DNA from: Cedecea neteri
GTDB taxonomy: Bacteria > Pseudomonadota > Gammaproteobacteria > Enterobacterales > Enterobacteriaceae
DNA: 64,000 nt
Assembly (NCBI RefSeq): GCF_000758325.1
Contig: NZ_CP009459.1
Span: 4,092,001-4,156,000, forward strand
Direction: 5' to 3'
The translations under genes and the position numbers were made by a program. Position 1 is the stretch's first letter; every line of letters begins with the position of its first letter. Under the pieces are notes generated by a model. It was not told the DNA's origin, did not search any database, and saw only the letters and a list, made by a program, of their open reading frames with translations. Below are positions 1 to 10,694 of the stretch, one piece after another.

Positions 1-2
1 AT

Positions 3-1307
3 AATGTCACCGGCTTTACCGGCGGTTCCCGGGTTAACAGCGGCATGATGTTTATCTCGCTCAAGCCGCTAAGCGAACGCAGCGAAACCGCCCAGCAGGT
101 GATTGACCGGCTGCGCGGCAAGCTCGCCAAAGAGCCGGGCGCCAACCTCTATTTAATGGCGGTGCAGGATATTCGCGTCGGTGGCCGTCAGGCTAACGCC
201 AGCTATCAGTACACTCTGCTTTCGGATGACTTAAGCGCGCTGCGAGAGTGGGAGCCAAAAATCCGCAAAGCGCTGGCGGCCTTGCCGGAGCTGGCGGATG
301 TTAACTCTGACCAGCAGGACAACGGCTCGGAAATGGACCTGATTTACGACCGTGAAACCATGTCGCGGCTAGGGATCAACGTCTCGGACGCGAACAATCT
401 GCTCAACAACGCCTTTGGTCAGCGCCAGATTTCCACCATCTACCAGCCGTTGAACCAGTATAAGGTGGTGATGGAGGTTGACCCGCGCTACACCCAGGAC
501 ATCAGCTCGCTCAACCAGATGTTCGTGATAAACAGCGAAGGGAAGTCGATCCCCCTCTCCTACTTTGCCAAATGGCAGCCAGCGAACGCCCCGCTGTCGG
601 TGAACCATCAGGGGTTGTCCGCCGCATCAACCATCTCGTTCAACCTGCCAGACGGGGTATCGCTTTCTGAAGCCAGCGACGCCATCGACAGAACCATGAC
701 CTCGCTGGGCGTGCCGTCCACCGTGCGCGGCAGCTACGCCGGAACGGCACAGGTGTTCCAGCAAACAATGAACTCGCAGGTGATTCTGATTCTGGCAGCC
801 ATTGCCACGGTGTATATCGTGCTGGGCGTATTGTACGAAAGCTACGTCCACCCGCTAACCATCCTCTCAACGCTGCCTTCCGCGGGCGTCGGGGCACTGC
901 TGGCACTGGAACTTTTCAGCGCCCCCTTCAGCCTGATTGCGCTAATCGGTATCATGCTGCTGATAGGTATCGTGAAGAAGAACGCCATTATGATGGTGGA
1001 CTTCGCGATAGAGGCGCAGCGTAAGGGCGATTTAACGCCGGAAGAGGCGATTTTCCAGGCCTGCCTGCTGCGCTTCCGCCCGATTATGATGACCACGCTG
1101 GCCGCCCTGTTTGGCGCGTTACCGCTGGTGCTGACCAGCGGCGATGGCGCAGAACTGCGCCAGCCGCTGGGGATCACCATCGTCGGCGGACTGGTGGTAA
1201 GCCAGCTGTTAACGCTTTACACCACGCCGGTGGTTTACCTGTTCTTTGACCGACTGAGATTGCGCTTTAGCCGCAAACCCCGTGAAAGTAAGGCTCTGTC
1301 CGTATGA
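3..1307 (+). CDS. mdtC: Multidrug efflux RND transporter MdtC (C-terminal part)
   Basis: The window opens inside this gene; the frame is open from base 3 and gives the last ~434 residues of a protein that is about 1025 residues in E. coli. MdtC is an inner-membrane RND pump subunit that works with MdtB and adaptor MdtA to expel bile salts and novobiocin through TolC. Visible are the end of the periplasmic porter domain and the last hydrophobic block with the RND segment [14 protein letters not shown] and the [11 protein letters not shown] loop typical of TM10-TM12. Its stop overlaps the mdtD start (ATGA), so it is translationally coupled to the next gene. Identification rests on these motifs and on the mdtD-baeS-baeR context; very sure. 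Confidence 0.96.
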   Translation, partial: NVTGFTGGSRVNSGMMFISLKPLSERSETAQQVIDRLRGKLAKEPGANLYLMAVQDIRVGGRQANASYQYTLLSDDLSALREWEPKIRKALAALPELADVNSDQQDNGSEMDLIYDRETMSRLGINVSDANNLLNNAFGQRQISTIYQPLNQYKVVMEVDPRYTQDISSLNQMFVINSEGKSIPLSYFAKWQPANAPLSVNHQGLSAASTISFNLPDGVSLSEASDAIDRTMTSLGVPSTVRGSYAGTAQVFQQTMNSQVILILAAIATVYIVLGVLYESYVHPLTILSTLPSAGVGALLALELFSAPFSLIALIGIMLLIGIVKKNAIMMVDFAIEAQRKGDLTPEEAIFQACLLRFRPIMMTTLAALFGALPLVLTSGDGAELRQPLGITIVGGLVVSQLLTLYTTPVVYLFFDRLRLRFSRKPRESKALSV

Positions 1308-2719
1308 CTGATTTGCCCACCGCCGTTCGCTGGCAGTTATGGATTGTCGCTTTTGGCTTCTTTATGCAGGCGCTGGACACCACGATTGTTAACACCGCTC
1401 TCCCCTCGATGGCGCACAGTCTGGGCGTAAGTCCGCTGCATATGCATTCGGTGGTGGTGGCCTACGTGTTAACGGTCGCAGTCATGCTCCCGGCAAGCGG
1501 CTGGCTGGCGGACAGAGTGGGCGTTCGCAATATCTTCTTCACGGCTATCGTTCTTTTTACCCTCGGGTCCCTGTTTTGCTCCAATGCTTCAACGCTCAAT
1601 GAGCTTGTTTTGGCCCGTGTCGTTCAGGGCATCGGCGGCGCGATGATGGTGCCAGTTGGGCGCCTTACGGTGATGAAAATCGTGCCGCGTGCGCAGTATA
1701 TGGCGGCGATGACCTTCGTGACGATCCCAGGCCAGGTAGGCCCACTCCTCGGCCCTGCGCTCGGCGGTGTGCTGGTGGAGTACGCCTCCTGGCACTGGAT
1801 TTTCCTGATAAACATTCCTGTCGGCATTGTCGGGGCTATCGCTACCCTGTGGCTGATGCCCAACTACACCATGCAAACTCGTCGCTTTGATATTTCCGGC
1901 TTCCTGCTGCTGGCGTTTGGCATGGCGGCGCTGACGATTGCGCTAGACGGACAAAAGGGCCTGGGCATTTCCAGTGAAACGCTCGGGCTGTTAATCCTCG
2001 GCGGGGTTATCGCCATTCTGCTTTACCTGTGGCATGCGCGCGACAACGAAAACGCGCTGTTCAATCTCAATCTGTTCAACACGAAAACCTTTTCGCTTGG
2101 CCTGCTGGGCAGCCTGTGCGGGCGCATCGGCAGCGGCATGTTGCCGTTTATGACGCCGGTGTTTCTGCAGATTGGGATGGGTTTCTCGCCGTTCCATGCC
2201 GGGCTGATGATGGTCCCGATGGTGCTTGGCAGCATGGGTATGAAGCGTATCGTGGTGCAGGTCGTCAACCGCTTCGGCTACCGCAACGTGCTGGTCGTCG
2301 CCACGCTCGGCCTGGCGCTGATCACGCTGATGTTTATGGGTACGGCCCTGATGGGCTGGTTCTGGCTGCTGCCGGTCGTGCTGTTTATACAGGGCATGGT
2401 TAACTCCATGCGCTTCTCTTCCATGAATACGCTGACGCTAAAAGATCTGCCGGATGACCTCGCCAGCGGCGGCAACAGCATGCTCTCAATGGTCATGCAG
2501 CTTTCCATGAGTATAGGCGTGACCGTCGCAGGCCTGCTGCTGGGCATGTTTGGCCACCAGCAGCTTCCGGCCGGTGGAGAACAGGCTCACAGCATCTTTA
2601 TGTACACCTACTTCTGCATGGCGCTGGTCATTGCCCTTCCGGCATTGCTGTTTGCCCGCGTCCCAAATGACCGTTCAGAAAATACGGTCATCAGCCGCCG
2701 TAAAAGGAGCGAAACATGA
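1304..2719 (+). CDS. mdtD: MFS transporter MdtD (DHA2 family)
   Basis: 471 residues, the expected length for MdtD. It is a 14-TM drug:H+ antiporter-type major facilitator in the inner membrane; the N-terminal motif [13 protein letters not shown] and the loop [10 protein letters not shown] are DHA2 hallmarks. E. coli MdtD has been linked to iron-citrate export rather than to the MdtABC pump itself, so the substrate here is inferred. The start overlaps the mdtC stop by 4 bases, and the stop overlaps baeS by 4 bases, so it lies in one tightly coupled mdtABCD-baeSR operon. No truncation or frameshift is seen. Confidence 0.95.
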   Translation: MTDLPTAVRWQLWIVAFGFFMQALDTTIVNTALPSMAHSLGVSPLHMHSVVVAYVLTVAVMLPASGWLADRVGVRNIFFTAIVLFTLGSLFCSNASTLNELVLARVVQGIGGAMMVPVGRLTVMKIVPRAQYMAAMTFVTIPGQVGPLLGPALGGVLVEYASWHWIFLINIPVGIVGAIATLWLMPNYTMQTRRFDISGFLLLAFGMAALTIALDGQKGLGISSETLGLLILGGVIAILLYLWHARDNENALFNLNLFNTKTFSLGLLGSLCGRIGSGMLPFMTPVFLQIGMGFSPFHAGLMMVPMVLGSMGMKRIVVQVVNRFGYRNVLVVATLGLALITLMFMGTALMGWFWLLPVVLFIQGMVNSMRFSSMNTLTLKDLPDDLASGGNSMLSMVMQLSMSIGVTVAGLLLGMFGHQQLPAGGEQAHSIFMYTYFCMALVIALPALLFARVPNDRSENTVISRRKRSET

Positions 2720-4110
2720 AACTTTACCGCTCCGGGATCACCGGGAAATTATTCCTCGCCATTTTCTCCACCTGCCTGCTGGTGCTGGCCATCATGCACT
2801 GGGGCGTCAGGTTAAGCTTTGAGCGCGGCTTCATTGACTACATCAAGCGCGGCAATACCCAGCGTATTGAGATGCTAAGTGATGCGCTGGGTGAACAGTA
2901 TGCGCTTCACGGTAACTGGCGCTTCCTGCGGCACAACGACAGGTTTGTATTTCAGATTTTACGTTCGTTTGAGCGCGACGGGGATGAAGCACACGGCATG
3001 CCTCCGCAGGGCTGGCGCACCAAGTTTTGGGTTGTCGATCAAAACTATCAGGTTCTGGTTGGCCCGCGAGAGAAGCTCCCTCCAGACGGCATGCGCAAAC
3101 CGATTAACGTCAATGGGCAGGACGTTGGCTGGGTAATTGCCTCCCCCATTGAGCGTCTGACCCGCAATACTGACATTAACTTCGATCGCCAGCAGCGGCG
3201 CACAAGTTGGATCATCGTCGCCCTGTCCAGCCTGCTGGCGGCAGCGGCCACCTTCCTGCTCGCCCGTGGCCTTCTGGCCCCGGTGAAGCGCCTGGTTGAA
3301 GGTACGCACAAGCTGGCCGCCGGAGATTTTTCCACCCGGGTCGCGGTCGGCAGCCAGGATGAGCTGGGGCGGCTGGCACAGGACTTTAACCAGCTTGCCA
3401 GCACCCTGGAAAAGAACCATAAAATGCGCCGGGCTTACATGGCGGATATTTCTCACGAGCTGCGTACCCCGCTTGCCGTTTTGCGCGGTGAACTGGAGGC
3501 TATTCAGGACGGTGTGCGTCAGTTTACGCCGGAGTCCGTCACGTCACTGCAGATGGAAGTCGCCACCCTGACCAAGCTCGTTGACGACCTGCACCAGCTT
3601 TCCATGTCCGATGAAGGCGCGCTGGCCTACCAGAAAAAATCGCTGGATATCATTGCGCTGCTGGAAGTGGTTGCCGGGGCATTCCGTTCCCGTTTCGATT
3701 CCCGAGGGCTGGCGATACGCCTGGCGCTACCGGAATCCGCTATCATTTTTGGGGACGGAGACCGCCTGATGCAGCTGTTCAATAACCTGCTTGAAAACAG
3801 CCTTCGCTATACCGACAGCGGCGGCCAGTTGGTGATAAGCGGTAAAATCGTGAATCAGCAGTTTGTGATGAGTTTTGACGACAGCGAACCCGGCGTTTCG
3901 GACGAACAGCTCAGCCAGCTATTTGACCGTTTCTACCGCGCAGAAGGTTCCCGCAACCGCGCCAGCGGCGGTTCAGGACTGGGCCTGTCTATCTGCCAGA
4001 ATATTGTGACCGCCCATGGCGGAACGCTAACTGCCTCCCATTCACGCTTTGGCGGCGTTAGTATTACCGTTGAACTTCCTCTGGAAACAGAAACGTCGAG
4101 GACACTATGA
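2716..4110 (+). CDS. baeS: Envelope-stress sensor histidine kinase BaeS
   Basis: 464 residues. An N-terminal TM helix (about 10-30), a periplasmic sensor region (about 31-160), a second TM helix (about 164-185), a HAMP linker, then HisKA and HATPase_c domains. The phospho-acceptor is His247 in the motif ISHELRTP; the ATP-binding G box [11 protein letters not shown] lies near the C-terminus. BaeS senses envelope disturbance (indole, flavonoids, misfolded pilins, metal excess in E. coli) and phosphorylates BaeR. It overlaps mdtD upstream and baeR downstream by 4 bases each, so pump and regulator are co-expressed. Confidence 0.96.
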   Translation: MKLYRSGITGKLFLAIFSTCLLVLAIMHWGVRLSFERGFIDYIKRGNTQRIEMLSDALGEQYALHGNWRFLRHNDRFVFQILRSFERDGDEAHGMPPQGWRTKFWVVDQNYQVLVGPREKLPPDGMRKPINVNGQDVGWVIASPIERLTRNTDINFDRQQRRTSWIIVALSSLLAAAATFLLARGLLAPVKRLVEGTHKLAAGDFSTRVAVGSQDELGRLAQDFNQLASTLEKNHKMRRAYMADISHELRTPLAVLRGELEAIQDGVRQFTPESVTSLQMEVATLTKLVDDLHQLSMSDEGALAYQKKSLDIIALLEVVAGAFRSRFDSRGLAIRLALPESAIIFGDGDRLMQLFNNLLENSLRYTDSGGQLVISGKIVNQQFVMSFDDSEPGVSDEQLSQLFDRFYRAEGSRNRASGGSGLGLSICQNIVTAHGGTLTASHSRFGGVSITVELPLETETSRTL

Positions 4111-4829
4111 CCGAGCTACCGATTGACGACAGTACGCCCCGTATTTTGATCGTAGAAGATGAACCTAAGCTTGGGCAGTTGCTCATCGACTATCTCCGCG
4201 CGGCAAGCTATGCCCCTACTCTGCTGAACCACGGCGACCAGGTACTGCCGTATGTTCGCCACACGCCGCCGGATCTCATTCTGCTGGATTTGATGCTGCC
4301 CGGTACAGACGGCCTGACGCTGTGCAAAGAGATTCGACGTTTCTCCGAAGTGCCCATCGTCATGGTGACCGCGAAAATAGAAGAGATTGACCGCCTGCTG
4401 GGGCTGGAAATTGGCGCTGACGACTATATTTGCAAGCCTTACAGCCCGCGCGAAGTCGTCGCCCGCGTGAAAACAATTCTCCGCCGCTGCAAGCGTCAGC
4501 TTGCCATTTCAGCCGGGTCGGAAGAAAGCCCGCTGGTGATTGATGAAGGCCGATTCCAGGCCATCTGGCGCGGTAAACTGCTGGATCTTACTCCCGCAGA
4601 GTTCCGCCTGCTAAAAACCCTGTCCCACGAGCCGGGGAAGGTGTTCTCCCGCGAGATGCTGTTGAACCATCTGTATGACGATTACCGCGTGGTCACCGAC
4701 CGCACCATCGACAGCCACATTAAAAACCTGCGCCGCAAGCTTGAAGCGCTGGATACCGATCAGTCATTTATTCGCGCCGTTTACGGGGTGGGTTATCGCT
4801 GGGAGGCGGACGCCGGGCGGGTGATATAA
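4107..4829 (+). CDS. baeR: Response regulator BaeR
   Basis: 240 residues, OmpR/PhoB family. The receiver domain (about 12-125) has the acidic pair ED near residue 17 and the phosphorylated Asp61 in [10 protein letters not shown]; the C-terminal winged helix-turn-helix (about 135-235) contains [11 protein letters not shown] and the recognition region [15 protein letters not shown]. BaeR activates mdtABCD, spy and acrD in E. coli. Last gene of the mdt-bae operon. Intact, expected length. Confidence 0.96.
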   Translation: MTELPIDDSTPRILIVEDEPKLGQLLIDYLRAASYAPTLLNHGDQVLPYVRHTPPDLILLDLMLPGTDGLTLCKEIRRFSEVPIVMVTAKIEEIDRLLGLEIGADDYICKPYSPREVVARVKTILRRCKRQLAISAGSEESPLVIDEGRFQAIWRGKLLDLTPAEFRLLKTLSHEPGKVFSREMLLNHLYDDYRVVTDRTIDSHIKNLRRKLEALDTDQSFIRAVYGVGYRWEADAGRVI

Positions 4830-4939
4830 CCCGTCGTCACAGCTACTACTTCTGGTAACTGTGTAGAAGACAAAAAAACGCTACGATAGAACACAGGCCG
4901 GTCAACATTGACCGGCACCTTCCCTGCAAGGAGATATTC

Positions 4940-5197
4940 GTGGAAAAGTATGTTTTCTATAGCAAAGATATTGCCTTCAATGTCTACCCGAAGGCATCTC
5001 TTGGTAAGGAAGAGAAAAAACAGTTGGCCGCTGATGGATTTCAAAAAATTGGCTTCGAGATAACGGCGACGAATGAAGCCGCCGCGCTCGACAAGTTCAT
5101 CGCGCATTTCAAAGAAAATACCGAAGCGCTGAAAGAGTACACGGAGAATATTGCCTTCGCGTCGGTCCTTTTTGTCGGCGTCCCACTTATCGCCTGA
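4940..5197 (+). CDS. Small conserved-looking protein of unknown function (85 aa)
   Basis: A GTG-started frame of 85 codons with a good Shine-Dalgarno (AAGGAGA at 4928-4934, about 5 bases before the GTG). The composition is plausible for a real protein: a charged, soluble N-terminal three quarters (many Lys/Glu) and a hydrophobic last ~17 residues (AFASVLFVGVPLIA) that could be a tail anchor or a buried helix. I do not recognise the family. It stands between baeR and trhP on the same strand, 110 bases after baeR, where E. coli carries unrelated small genes. Reality of the gene rests on the ribosome site and coding-like composition. Confidence 0.6.
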   Translation: MEKYVFYSKDIAFNVYPKASLGKEEKKQLAADGFQKIGFEITATNEAAALDKFIAHFKENTEALKEYTENIAFASVLFVGVPLIA

Positions 5198-5326
5198 ATC
5201 CGCAAGACGGTTTACTCCCCAGCCTCACGGCGCTACAATTCCCGCCCTTAAATTGTGGTAATCCACTCGACTTTAGCCGCTTCATCAGGTGGAGCGGTTC
5301 TGACCTGATATCAGAACGAGAACTTC

Positions 5327-6688
5327 ATGTTTAAACCGGAACTCCTCTCCCCGGCGGGAACGCTGAAAAACATGCGTTACGCTTTCGCTTACGGCGCAGA
5401 CGCCGTCTACGCTGGCCAGCCTCGCTACTCGCTGCGCGTGCGCAATAACGAATTCAACCACGAAAACCTCCAGCTCGGGATCAACGAAGCCCATGCGCTG
5501 GGTAAAAAATTCTACGTGGTAGTGAACATCGCCCCGCATAACGCCAAGCTGAAAACCTTTATTCGTGACCTTAAGCCGGTTATCGACATGGGTCCGGATG
5601 CGCTGATTATGTCCGATCCAGGACTTATCATGATGGTGCGCGAGGCGTTCCCGGAGATGGATATTCACCTCTCCGTGCAGGCTAACGCCGTTAACTGGGC
5701 GACAGTAAAGTTCTGGAAGCAAATGGGGCTGACGCGCGTGATTCTTTCCCGCGAGCTGTCGCTGGAAGAAATCGCCGAAATCCGCGAACAGGTTCCAGAA
5801 ATGGAGCTGGAGATCTTCGTCCACGGCGCGCTGTGCATGGCGTATTCAGGCCGCTGCCTGCTCTCCGGCTATATCAACAAGCGCGATCCTAACCAGGGGA
5901 CCTGCACTAACGCCTGCCGCTGGGAATATAAGGTTCAGGAAGGCAAAGAAGACGACATCGGCAACATCGTCCACGTGCATGAGCCGATTCCGGTGCAAAA
6001 CGTTGAGCCTACGCTAGGCGTCGGTGCCCCAACGGACAAAGTGTTTATGGTGGAAGAAGCCAAACGTCCAGGCGAATACATGACCGCTTTCGAAGACGAA
6101 CACGGCACCTACATCATGAACTCGAAAGATCTGCGCGCCATCGAGCACGTGGAGCGCCTGACAAAAATGGGTGTGCACTCGCTGAAAATCGAAGGCCGTA
6201 CTAAGTCCTACTACTACTGCGCACGTACCGCGCAGGTGTATCGTCGCGCCATTGACGACGCCGCAGCGGGCAAGCCGTTCGACCCTACGCTGCTGCAAAC
6301 GCTGGAAGGCCTGGCCCACCGAGGTTATACCGAAGGTTTCCTGCGTCGCCATACCCACGACAGCCATCAGAATTACGAGTACGGGCATTCCATTTCCGAG
6401 AGCCAGCAGTTTGTGGGCGAGTTTACCGGCGAACGCCGGGGTGATCTGGCGGCCGTGGCAGTTAAAAACAAATTCCTGCTGGGCGACAGCCTGGAAATGA
6501 TGACCCCGCAGGGCAATATCACCTTTACGCTGGAAACGCTGGAAAACGGCAAATCCCAGCCGATAGACGTGGCTCCGGGCGACGGTCATACCGTATGGAT
6601 GCCTGTACCTCAGGAGATAGCGCTGGATTATGCTCTACTGATGCGCAATCTCTCTGGTCAGACAACCCGTAAACCGCACGCAAACTAG
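5327..6688 (+). CDS. trhP: tRNA 5-hydroxyuridine modification protein TrhP (peptidase U32 family)
   Basis: 453 residues, identical in length to E. coli YegQ/TrhP. U32-family proteins of this branch take part in prephenate-dependent ho5U34 formation at the tRNA wobble base, not in proteolysis. The U32 signature with its conserved cysteines is seen in the region 5830-5940 (motifs GALCMAYSGRC and GTCTNACRW), which is thought to bind an iron-sulfur cluster. The start ATG at 5327 gives MFKPELLSPAG as in relatives. Followed by the CyaR sRNA as in E. coli, which supports orthology. Confidence 0.94.
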   Translation: MFKPELLSPAGTLKNMRYAFAYGADAVYAGQPRYSLRVRNNEFNHENLQLGINEAHALGKKFYVVVNIAPHNAKLKTFIRDLKPVIDMGPDALIMSDPGLIMMVREAFPEMDIHLSVQANAVNWATVKFWKQMGLTRVILSRELSLEEIAEIREQVPEMELEIFVHGALCMAYSGRCLLSGYINKRDPNQGTCTNACRWEYKVQEGKEDDIGNIVHVHEPIPVQNVEPTLGVGAPTDKVFMVEEAKRPGEYMTAFEDEHGTYIMNSKDLRAIEHVERLTKMGVHSLKIEGRTKSYYYCARTAQVYRRAIDDAAAGKPFDPTLLQTLEGLAHRGYTEGFLRRHTHDSHQNYEYGHSISESQQFVGEFTGERRGDLAAVAVKNKFLLGDSLEMMTPQGNITFTLETLENGKSQPIDVAPGDGHTVWMPVPQEIALDYALLMRNLSGQTTRKPHAN

Positions 6689-6719
6689 TGAATTAGGGTT
6701 ATTTTTCGCGCTAAGACCA

Positions 6720-6771
6720 TTCTTAGAAACCGATCACATACGGTTACACAAGATAACGTTATTATTCGCAA
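6720..6771 (+). promoter_or_regulatory. Putative CRP-activated promoter of cyaR
   Basis: An imperfect CRP site, TTAGA-N6-TCACA at 6723-6738 (right half perfect, left half 3 of 5), is centred at 6730.5, exactly 41.5 bases before the inferred CyaR start at 6772. That is the class II spacing. A -10-like TATTAT at 6760-6765 ends 7 bases before the start. CRP-cAMP activation of CyaR is established in E. coli; the site here is my reading of the sequence. Confidence 0.65.
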
Positions 6772-6858
6772 GCTGAAAAACATAACCCATAAATGCTAGC
6801 TGTACCAGGAACCACCTCCTTGGCCTGCGCAATCTCCCTTGCGCAGGCTTTCTTTTTT
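6772..6858 (+). ncRNA. cyaR: Hfq-dependent small RNA CyaR
   Basis: The sequence between trhP and yegS matches E. coli CyaR closely: it begins GCTGAAAAACATAACCC, contains the conserved target-pairing stretch ACCACCTCCTT (complementary to Shine-Dalgarno regions) and ends in a GC-rich hairpin (GCCTGCGC ... GCGCAGGC) followed by a T-run that stops at about 6858. CyaR represses ompX, luxS, nadE and yqaE in E. coli. The terminator stem has compensatory changes relative to the E. coli sequence I remember, as expected for a real RNA. Located just after trhP, the same place as in E. coli. Confidence 0.93.
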
Positions 6859-6938
6859 CCGCTGATTCAGCCAGTTCTTACTCCCCCGCGCCTACTTTGC
6901 TCTACACTTTGATAATGCTCACTTTTCTGAGGTAAGTC

Positions 6939-7838
6939 ATGGAGAGATCCCCGCATTCATTTTTGATTCTGAACGGCAAAGGTGCCGGTAACCCACAGCT
7001 GCGCGAGGCCGTGCACACGCTGCGTGAAGAAGGTTACACCTTGCATATCAGGGTGACCTGGGAAAAAGGTGATGCCGAACGTTACATTGAGGAAGCCCTG
7101 AGCCTCGGCGTAGATACCGTCGTTGCCGGCGGCGGTGACGGGACAATCAATGAAATTGCCACCTGCCTCGCGAAGCTTTCTTCGGGCAGCCGCCCGGCAT
7201 TGGGCATTCTCCCGCTGGGGACGGCCAACGACTTTGCCACCAGCGCCGGTATTCCTGAGGACTGTGAAAAAGCACTGCGCCTCGCGCTGTTCGGCAAAGC
7301 CACCAACATCGACCTGGTGCAGGTCAACGATGAAGCCTTCTTCATCAACATGGCGACCGGCGGATTTGGCACGCGCATTACCACCGAAACGCCGGAAAAA
7401 CTCAAAGCGGCGCTCGGCGGCGTTTCTTACTTTATTCACGGTTTAATGCGCATGGACATGCTCAAGCCGGATCGCTGCGATATTCGAGGGGAAGGCTTTA
7501 GCTGGCAGGGAGACGCGTTGGTGATCGGCATCGGTAACGGCCGCCAGGCAGGCGGCGGGCAACAGCTTTGCCCGGAGGCGTTGATCAATGACGGGCTGCT
7601 TGAGCTGCGGATTTTCACTGGCGAAGACCTGCTTCCCGCGCTGTTAACTACGCTAACGCGCCCGGAAGAAAACCCGAACATTATTGAAGGGAAATCGGCC
7701 TGGTTTGAGATTTCGGCCCCACACGAGATTACCTTTAACCTGGACGGGGAACCGCTGAGCGGACGGCATTTTCGCATTGAAGTGCATCCGAATGCGCTGG
7801 CCTGTCGTTTACCACCTCATTGCCCGCTATTGGAGTAA
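6939..7838 (+). CDS. yegS: Lipid kinase YegS
   Basis: 299 residues, the usual length. Diacylglycerol-kinase-like fold; the nucleotide-binding motif [12 protein letters not shown] lies near residues 62-73, and PLGTANDFA near 97-105. E. coli YegS phosphorylates phosphatidylglycerol in vitro; its physiological lipid is unclear. Start ATG at 6939 is preceded by GAGGT. Single-gene unit between CyaR and an interspersed repeat; convergent with fbaB. Confidence 0.94.
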   Translation: MERSPHSFLILNGKGAGNPQLREAVHTLREEGYTLHIRVTWEKGDAERYIEEALSLGVDTVVAGGGDGTINEIATCLAKLSSGSRPALGILPLGTANDFATSAGIPEDCEKALRLALFGKATNIDLVQVNDEAFFINMATGGFGTRITTETPEKLKAALGGVSYFIHGLMRMDMLKPDRCDIRGEGFSWQGDALVIGIGNGRQAGGGQQLCPEALINDGLLELRIFTGEDLLPALLTTLTRPEENPNIIEGKSAWFEISAPHEITFNLDGEPLSGRHFRIEVHPNALACRLPPHCPLLE

Positions 7839-7861
7839 GCCAGCGCGGTGCTGTTTGTTTC

Positions 7862-8012
7862 CCCTCACCCTAACCCTCTCCCCAACAGGGAGAGGGAATA
7901 AAAAGTGCCCTCTGTTGCTTGCTTTACCCCATGCCCCTTTGGGTGATGGAATAAAAAGTGCCCTCTGTTGTTTTCCCCCCTCTCCCCTTTGGGGAGAGGG
8001 CCGGGGTGAGGG
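7862..8012. repeat. Interspersed palindromic repeat, locus 1
   Basis: Begins with CCCTCACCCTAACCCTCTCC and ends with GGGAGAGGGCCGGGGTGAGGG-type sequence, so the ends are inverted repeats and the whole can fold into a long hairpin. Inner short units (GTGCCCTCTGTTG) are repeated twice. It lies in the gap between the convergent genes yegS and fbaB. The same family recurs at 27303, 40636, 49586 and 52539. Confidence 0.85.
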
Positions 8013-8040
8013 ATAATCACGCAATAGGTAAAAAACCGCA

Positions 8041-8075
8041 AAAAAAAGCCCGCTAATTCAAACGGGCTTTTTAGC
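8041..8075 (-). terminator. Rho-independent terminator of fbaB (possibly bidirectional)
   Basis: The stem AGCCCG/CGGGCT at 8047-8068 is flanked by an A-run on the left and T-run on the right, so it can end transcription from both strands. It lies 12 bases beyond the fbaB stop. Confidence 0.8.
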
Positions 8076-8087
8076 TTACGCGATAAG

Positions 8088-9140
8088 TTAAGCGATGGTC
8101 ACTTTCTCATTCAGGTAAACATCCTGCACGGCGTTGATCAGCTTCACGCCATCGGCCATTGATTTCTTGAACGCCTTGCGGCCCAGAATTAGCCCCATGC
8201 CGCCCGCACGTTTGTTAATAACCGCCGTACGTACCGCATCCGCCAGGTCAGTTGCACCGCCTGCGGCACCGCCGGAGTTAATCAGGCCGGCACGGCCCAT
8301 ATAGCAGTTAGCCAACTGGTAGCGCACCAGGTCGATAGGGTTGTCGGTTGTCAGCTTGCTGTAAACTTTTTCGTCGGTGTAGCCAAAGTTTACCGCTTTA
8401 TAGCCGCCGTTATTCTCCGCCATTTTTTGCTTCACGATATCGGCCCCGATAGTCGCCGCCAGGTGGTTAGCCTGCCCGGTTAAGTCGGCGCTGACATGGT
8501 AATCCACCCCGTCTTTTTTAAACGCGGAGTTGCGCAGATAGGCCCACAGCACGGTGACCAGGCCGAGTTCGTGCGCACGTTCAAAGGCGGCGGAGATCTC
8601 TTCAATCTGGCGGCGGGATTCCGGCGAACCAAAATAAATCGTGGCCCCGACAGCAACGGCCCCCATATTGAAAGCCTGCTCAACGCTGGCGTACAGCGTC
8701 TGGTCGTAGGTGGTCGGGTAGCTCAGCGTCTCATTGTGGTTAAGCTTCACCAGGAACGGGATGCGGTGGGCATAGCGACGGGAAACCGAGGCCAGCACGC
8801 CATAGGTCGAGGCCACACAGTTACAGCCCGCTTCGATGGCCAGCTCAACGATGTTTTTCGGATCGAAGTAGAGCGGGTTGGCGGCGAAAGAAGCCCCCGC
8901 CGAGTGCTCAACGCCCTGATCGACGGGCAGAATAGAGAGGTAGCCAGTCCCAGCCAGACGCCCGGTGTTGTACAGCGTCTGCATATTTCGCAGCACCGCA
9001 GGCGGGCGATTGTTATCCACCATCACTCTGTCAACATAATCCGAGCCGGGCAGATAAATCTGGTCTGCCGGAATAGTCATACAACGATGCTGTAACAAGC
9101 CGTCGGCATCTTTGCCAAGCAACTGCGCAATATCAGTCAT
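8088..9140 (-). CDS. fbaB: Class I fructose-bisphosphate aldolase FbaB
   Basis: 350 residues from the ATG at 9140, which gives [13 protein letters not shown], the same start as in E. coli; the open frame extends 68 codons upstream but those residues are not family-like, and GGGAG sits just before the chosen ATG. DhnA-type Schiff-base aldolase: cleaves fructose 1,6-bisphosphate to DHAP and GAP, mainly in gluconeogenic growth. Conserved stretches include [13 protein letters not shown] and the lysine region [11 protein letters not shown]. Monocistronic, with its own terminator. Confidence 0.96.
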   Translation of the reverse strand: MTDIAQLLGKDADGLLQHRCMTIPADQIYLPGSDYVDRVMVDNNRPPAVLRNMQTLYNTGRLAGTGYLSILPVDQGVEHSAGASFAANPLYFDPKNIVELAIEAGCNCVASTYGVLASVSRRYAHRIPFLVKLNHNETLSYPTTYDQTLYASVEQAFNMGAVAVGATIYFGSPESRRQIEEISAAFERAHELGLVTVLWAYLRNSAFKKDGVDYHVSADLTGQANHLAATIGADIVKQKMAENNGGYKAVNFGYTDEKVYSKLTTDNPIDLVRYQLANCYMGRAGLINSGGAAGGATDLADAVRTAVINKRAGGMGLILGRKAFKKSMADGVKLINAVQDVYLNEKVTIA

Positions 9141-9414
9141 AATACGCTCCCGTAAAGGCAGCGAGCCCCCTGCCCGCTGCGCATGAAGAATCCTGTTCTG
9201 CCGGGTCGAAAAAACCGGCCGCACTAATCCTGGTACCGAGTGAGGGGATTTGCCAGTTCGAGCGCACTTTTGCCTCCTTTCCAGGAGTAAAGCCAGGTGG
9301 CCACCCCGGCTATTTTTGCAATGGCGATCATAGAATCGACGCAAAGGTATTTAAAAGGTATTATTCATTGGTATGGTTAAGGCACACCCTACACCTGTCA
9401 TGAAGGTCCTGAGC

Positions 9415-10692
9415 ATGAAACGTACAACGATTAGCCTTTCGTTCATGATGTTTATGGAATGGTTTATCTGGGGCGCCTGGTTTGTGCCCCTGTGGCTGTT
9501 CCTCAACAAAAGTGGTTTTACCGCCGGTGAAATCGGCTGGTCTTACGCCTGCACCGCCATCGCTGCTATTCTGTCCCCCATCCTGGTCGGCTCGCTGACC
9601 GACCGCTTCTTTGCCGCGCAAAAAGTGCTGGCGCTGCTGATGTTCGTTGGCGCCGGGCTGATGTATCTCGCCGCCCAGCAAACGGAGTTTGTCTATTTCT
9701 TCCCGCTGCTGCTGGCTTACTCCCTCACCTATATGCCGACCATCGCGCTGACCAACAGCATCGCGTTTTCCAACGTCGACGACGTGGAGCGTGATTTCCC
9801 GCGCATTCGCGTGATGGGCACCATCGGCTGGATTGCCTCCGGGATCGTGTGTGGCTTCCTGCCGCAGATGATGGGCTTTAGCGATATCTCGCCAACCAAC
9901 GTGCCGCTGCTGATCACCGCCATCAGCTCGGTCGCTTTAGGCGTGTTTGCGTTCTTCCTGCCGAACACGCCACCGAAAAGCACCGGCAAGCTGAGCCTGA
10001 AGGTGATGCTGGGCCTGGACGCGCTGGTGCTGCTGAAGGACAAAAACTTCCTGGTCTTCTTCTTCTGTTCCTTCCTGTTTGCGATGCCGCTGGCGTTCTA
10101 CTACATCTTCGCCAACGGCTACCTGACCGAGGTCGGGATGCATAACGCCACGGGCTGGATGACGCTCGGCCAGTTCTCGGAAATCTTCTTTATGCTGGCG
10201 CTGCCGTTCTTCACCAAGCGCTTTGGTATTAAAAAGGTTCTGCTGCTGGGGCTGATCACCGCCGCCATCCGCTACGGCTTCTTTGTCTACGGCGACGCGT
10301 CGCACCTGTTCACCTACGGCCTGCTGTTCCTCGGCATTCTGCTGCACGGCGTGAGCTACGACTTCTACTACGTCACCGCCTACATTTACGTAGACAAGAA
10401 ATCCCCGGTGTATATGCGCACCGCGGCGCAGGGGCTGATTACCCTTTGCTGCCAGGGCTTCGGCAGCCTGCTGGGCTACAGCCTCGGCGGTAAAATGATG
10501 GAAAAAATGTTTGCTTACTCCTCGCCGGTGAACGGCCAGACCTTTAACTGGGCGGGGATGTGGGGCTTTGGCGCAATAATGATTGCCGTCATCGCCGTGC
10601 TGTTCATGGTCTTCTTCCGCGAGTCGGACAAAGAGATTGCTGCCATCGCCGTTGCCGGTGATGAATCTGAAAAAGTATTAAAGGAAGCGTAA
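9415..10692 (+). CDS. yegT: Nucleoside-type MFS transporter YegT
   Basis: 425 residues from the ATG at 9415, matching E. coli YegT in length and in its start (MK.T..LSFMMF). Member of the nucleoside:H+ symporter (NupG/XapB) family with 12 predicted TM helices; the tract EWFIWGAWFVPLWL is typical of NupG relatives. The true substrate is not known. First gene of yegTUV; yegU follows after 2 bases. YegU and YegV suggest uptake and breakdown of a ribosylated compound, which is inference. Confidence 0.94.
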   Translation: MKRTTISLSFMMFMEWFIWGAWFVPLWLFLNKSGFTAGEIGWSYACTAIAAILSPILVGSLTDRFFAAQKVLALLMFVGAGLMYLAAQQTEFVYFFPLLLAYSLTYMPTIALTNSIAFSNVDDVERDFPRIRVMGTIGWIASGIVCGFLPQMMGFSDISPTNVPLLITAISSVALGVFAFFLPNTPPKSTGKLSLKVMLGLDALVLLKDKNFLVFFFCSFLFAMPLAFYYIFANGYLTEVGMHNATGWMTLGQFSEIFFMLALPFFTKRFGIKKVLLLGLITAAIRYGFFVYGDASHLFTYGLLFLGILLHGVSYDFYYVTAYIYVDKKSPVYMRTAAQGLITLCCQGFGSLLGYSLGGKMMEKMFAYSSPVNGQTFNWAGMWGFGAIMIAVIAVLFMVFFRESDKEIAAIAVAGDESEKVLKEA

Positions 10693-10694
10693 TA

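Noticed and set aside
8041-9414. Possible sRNA in the fbaB-yegT gap
   Set aside because: Only short stems (for example GCCGG/CCGGC near 9199-9218) and no promoter-terminator pair.
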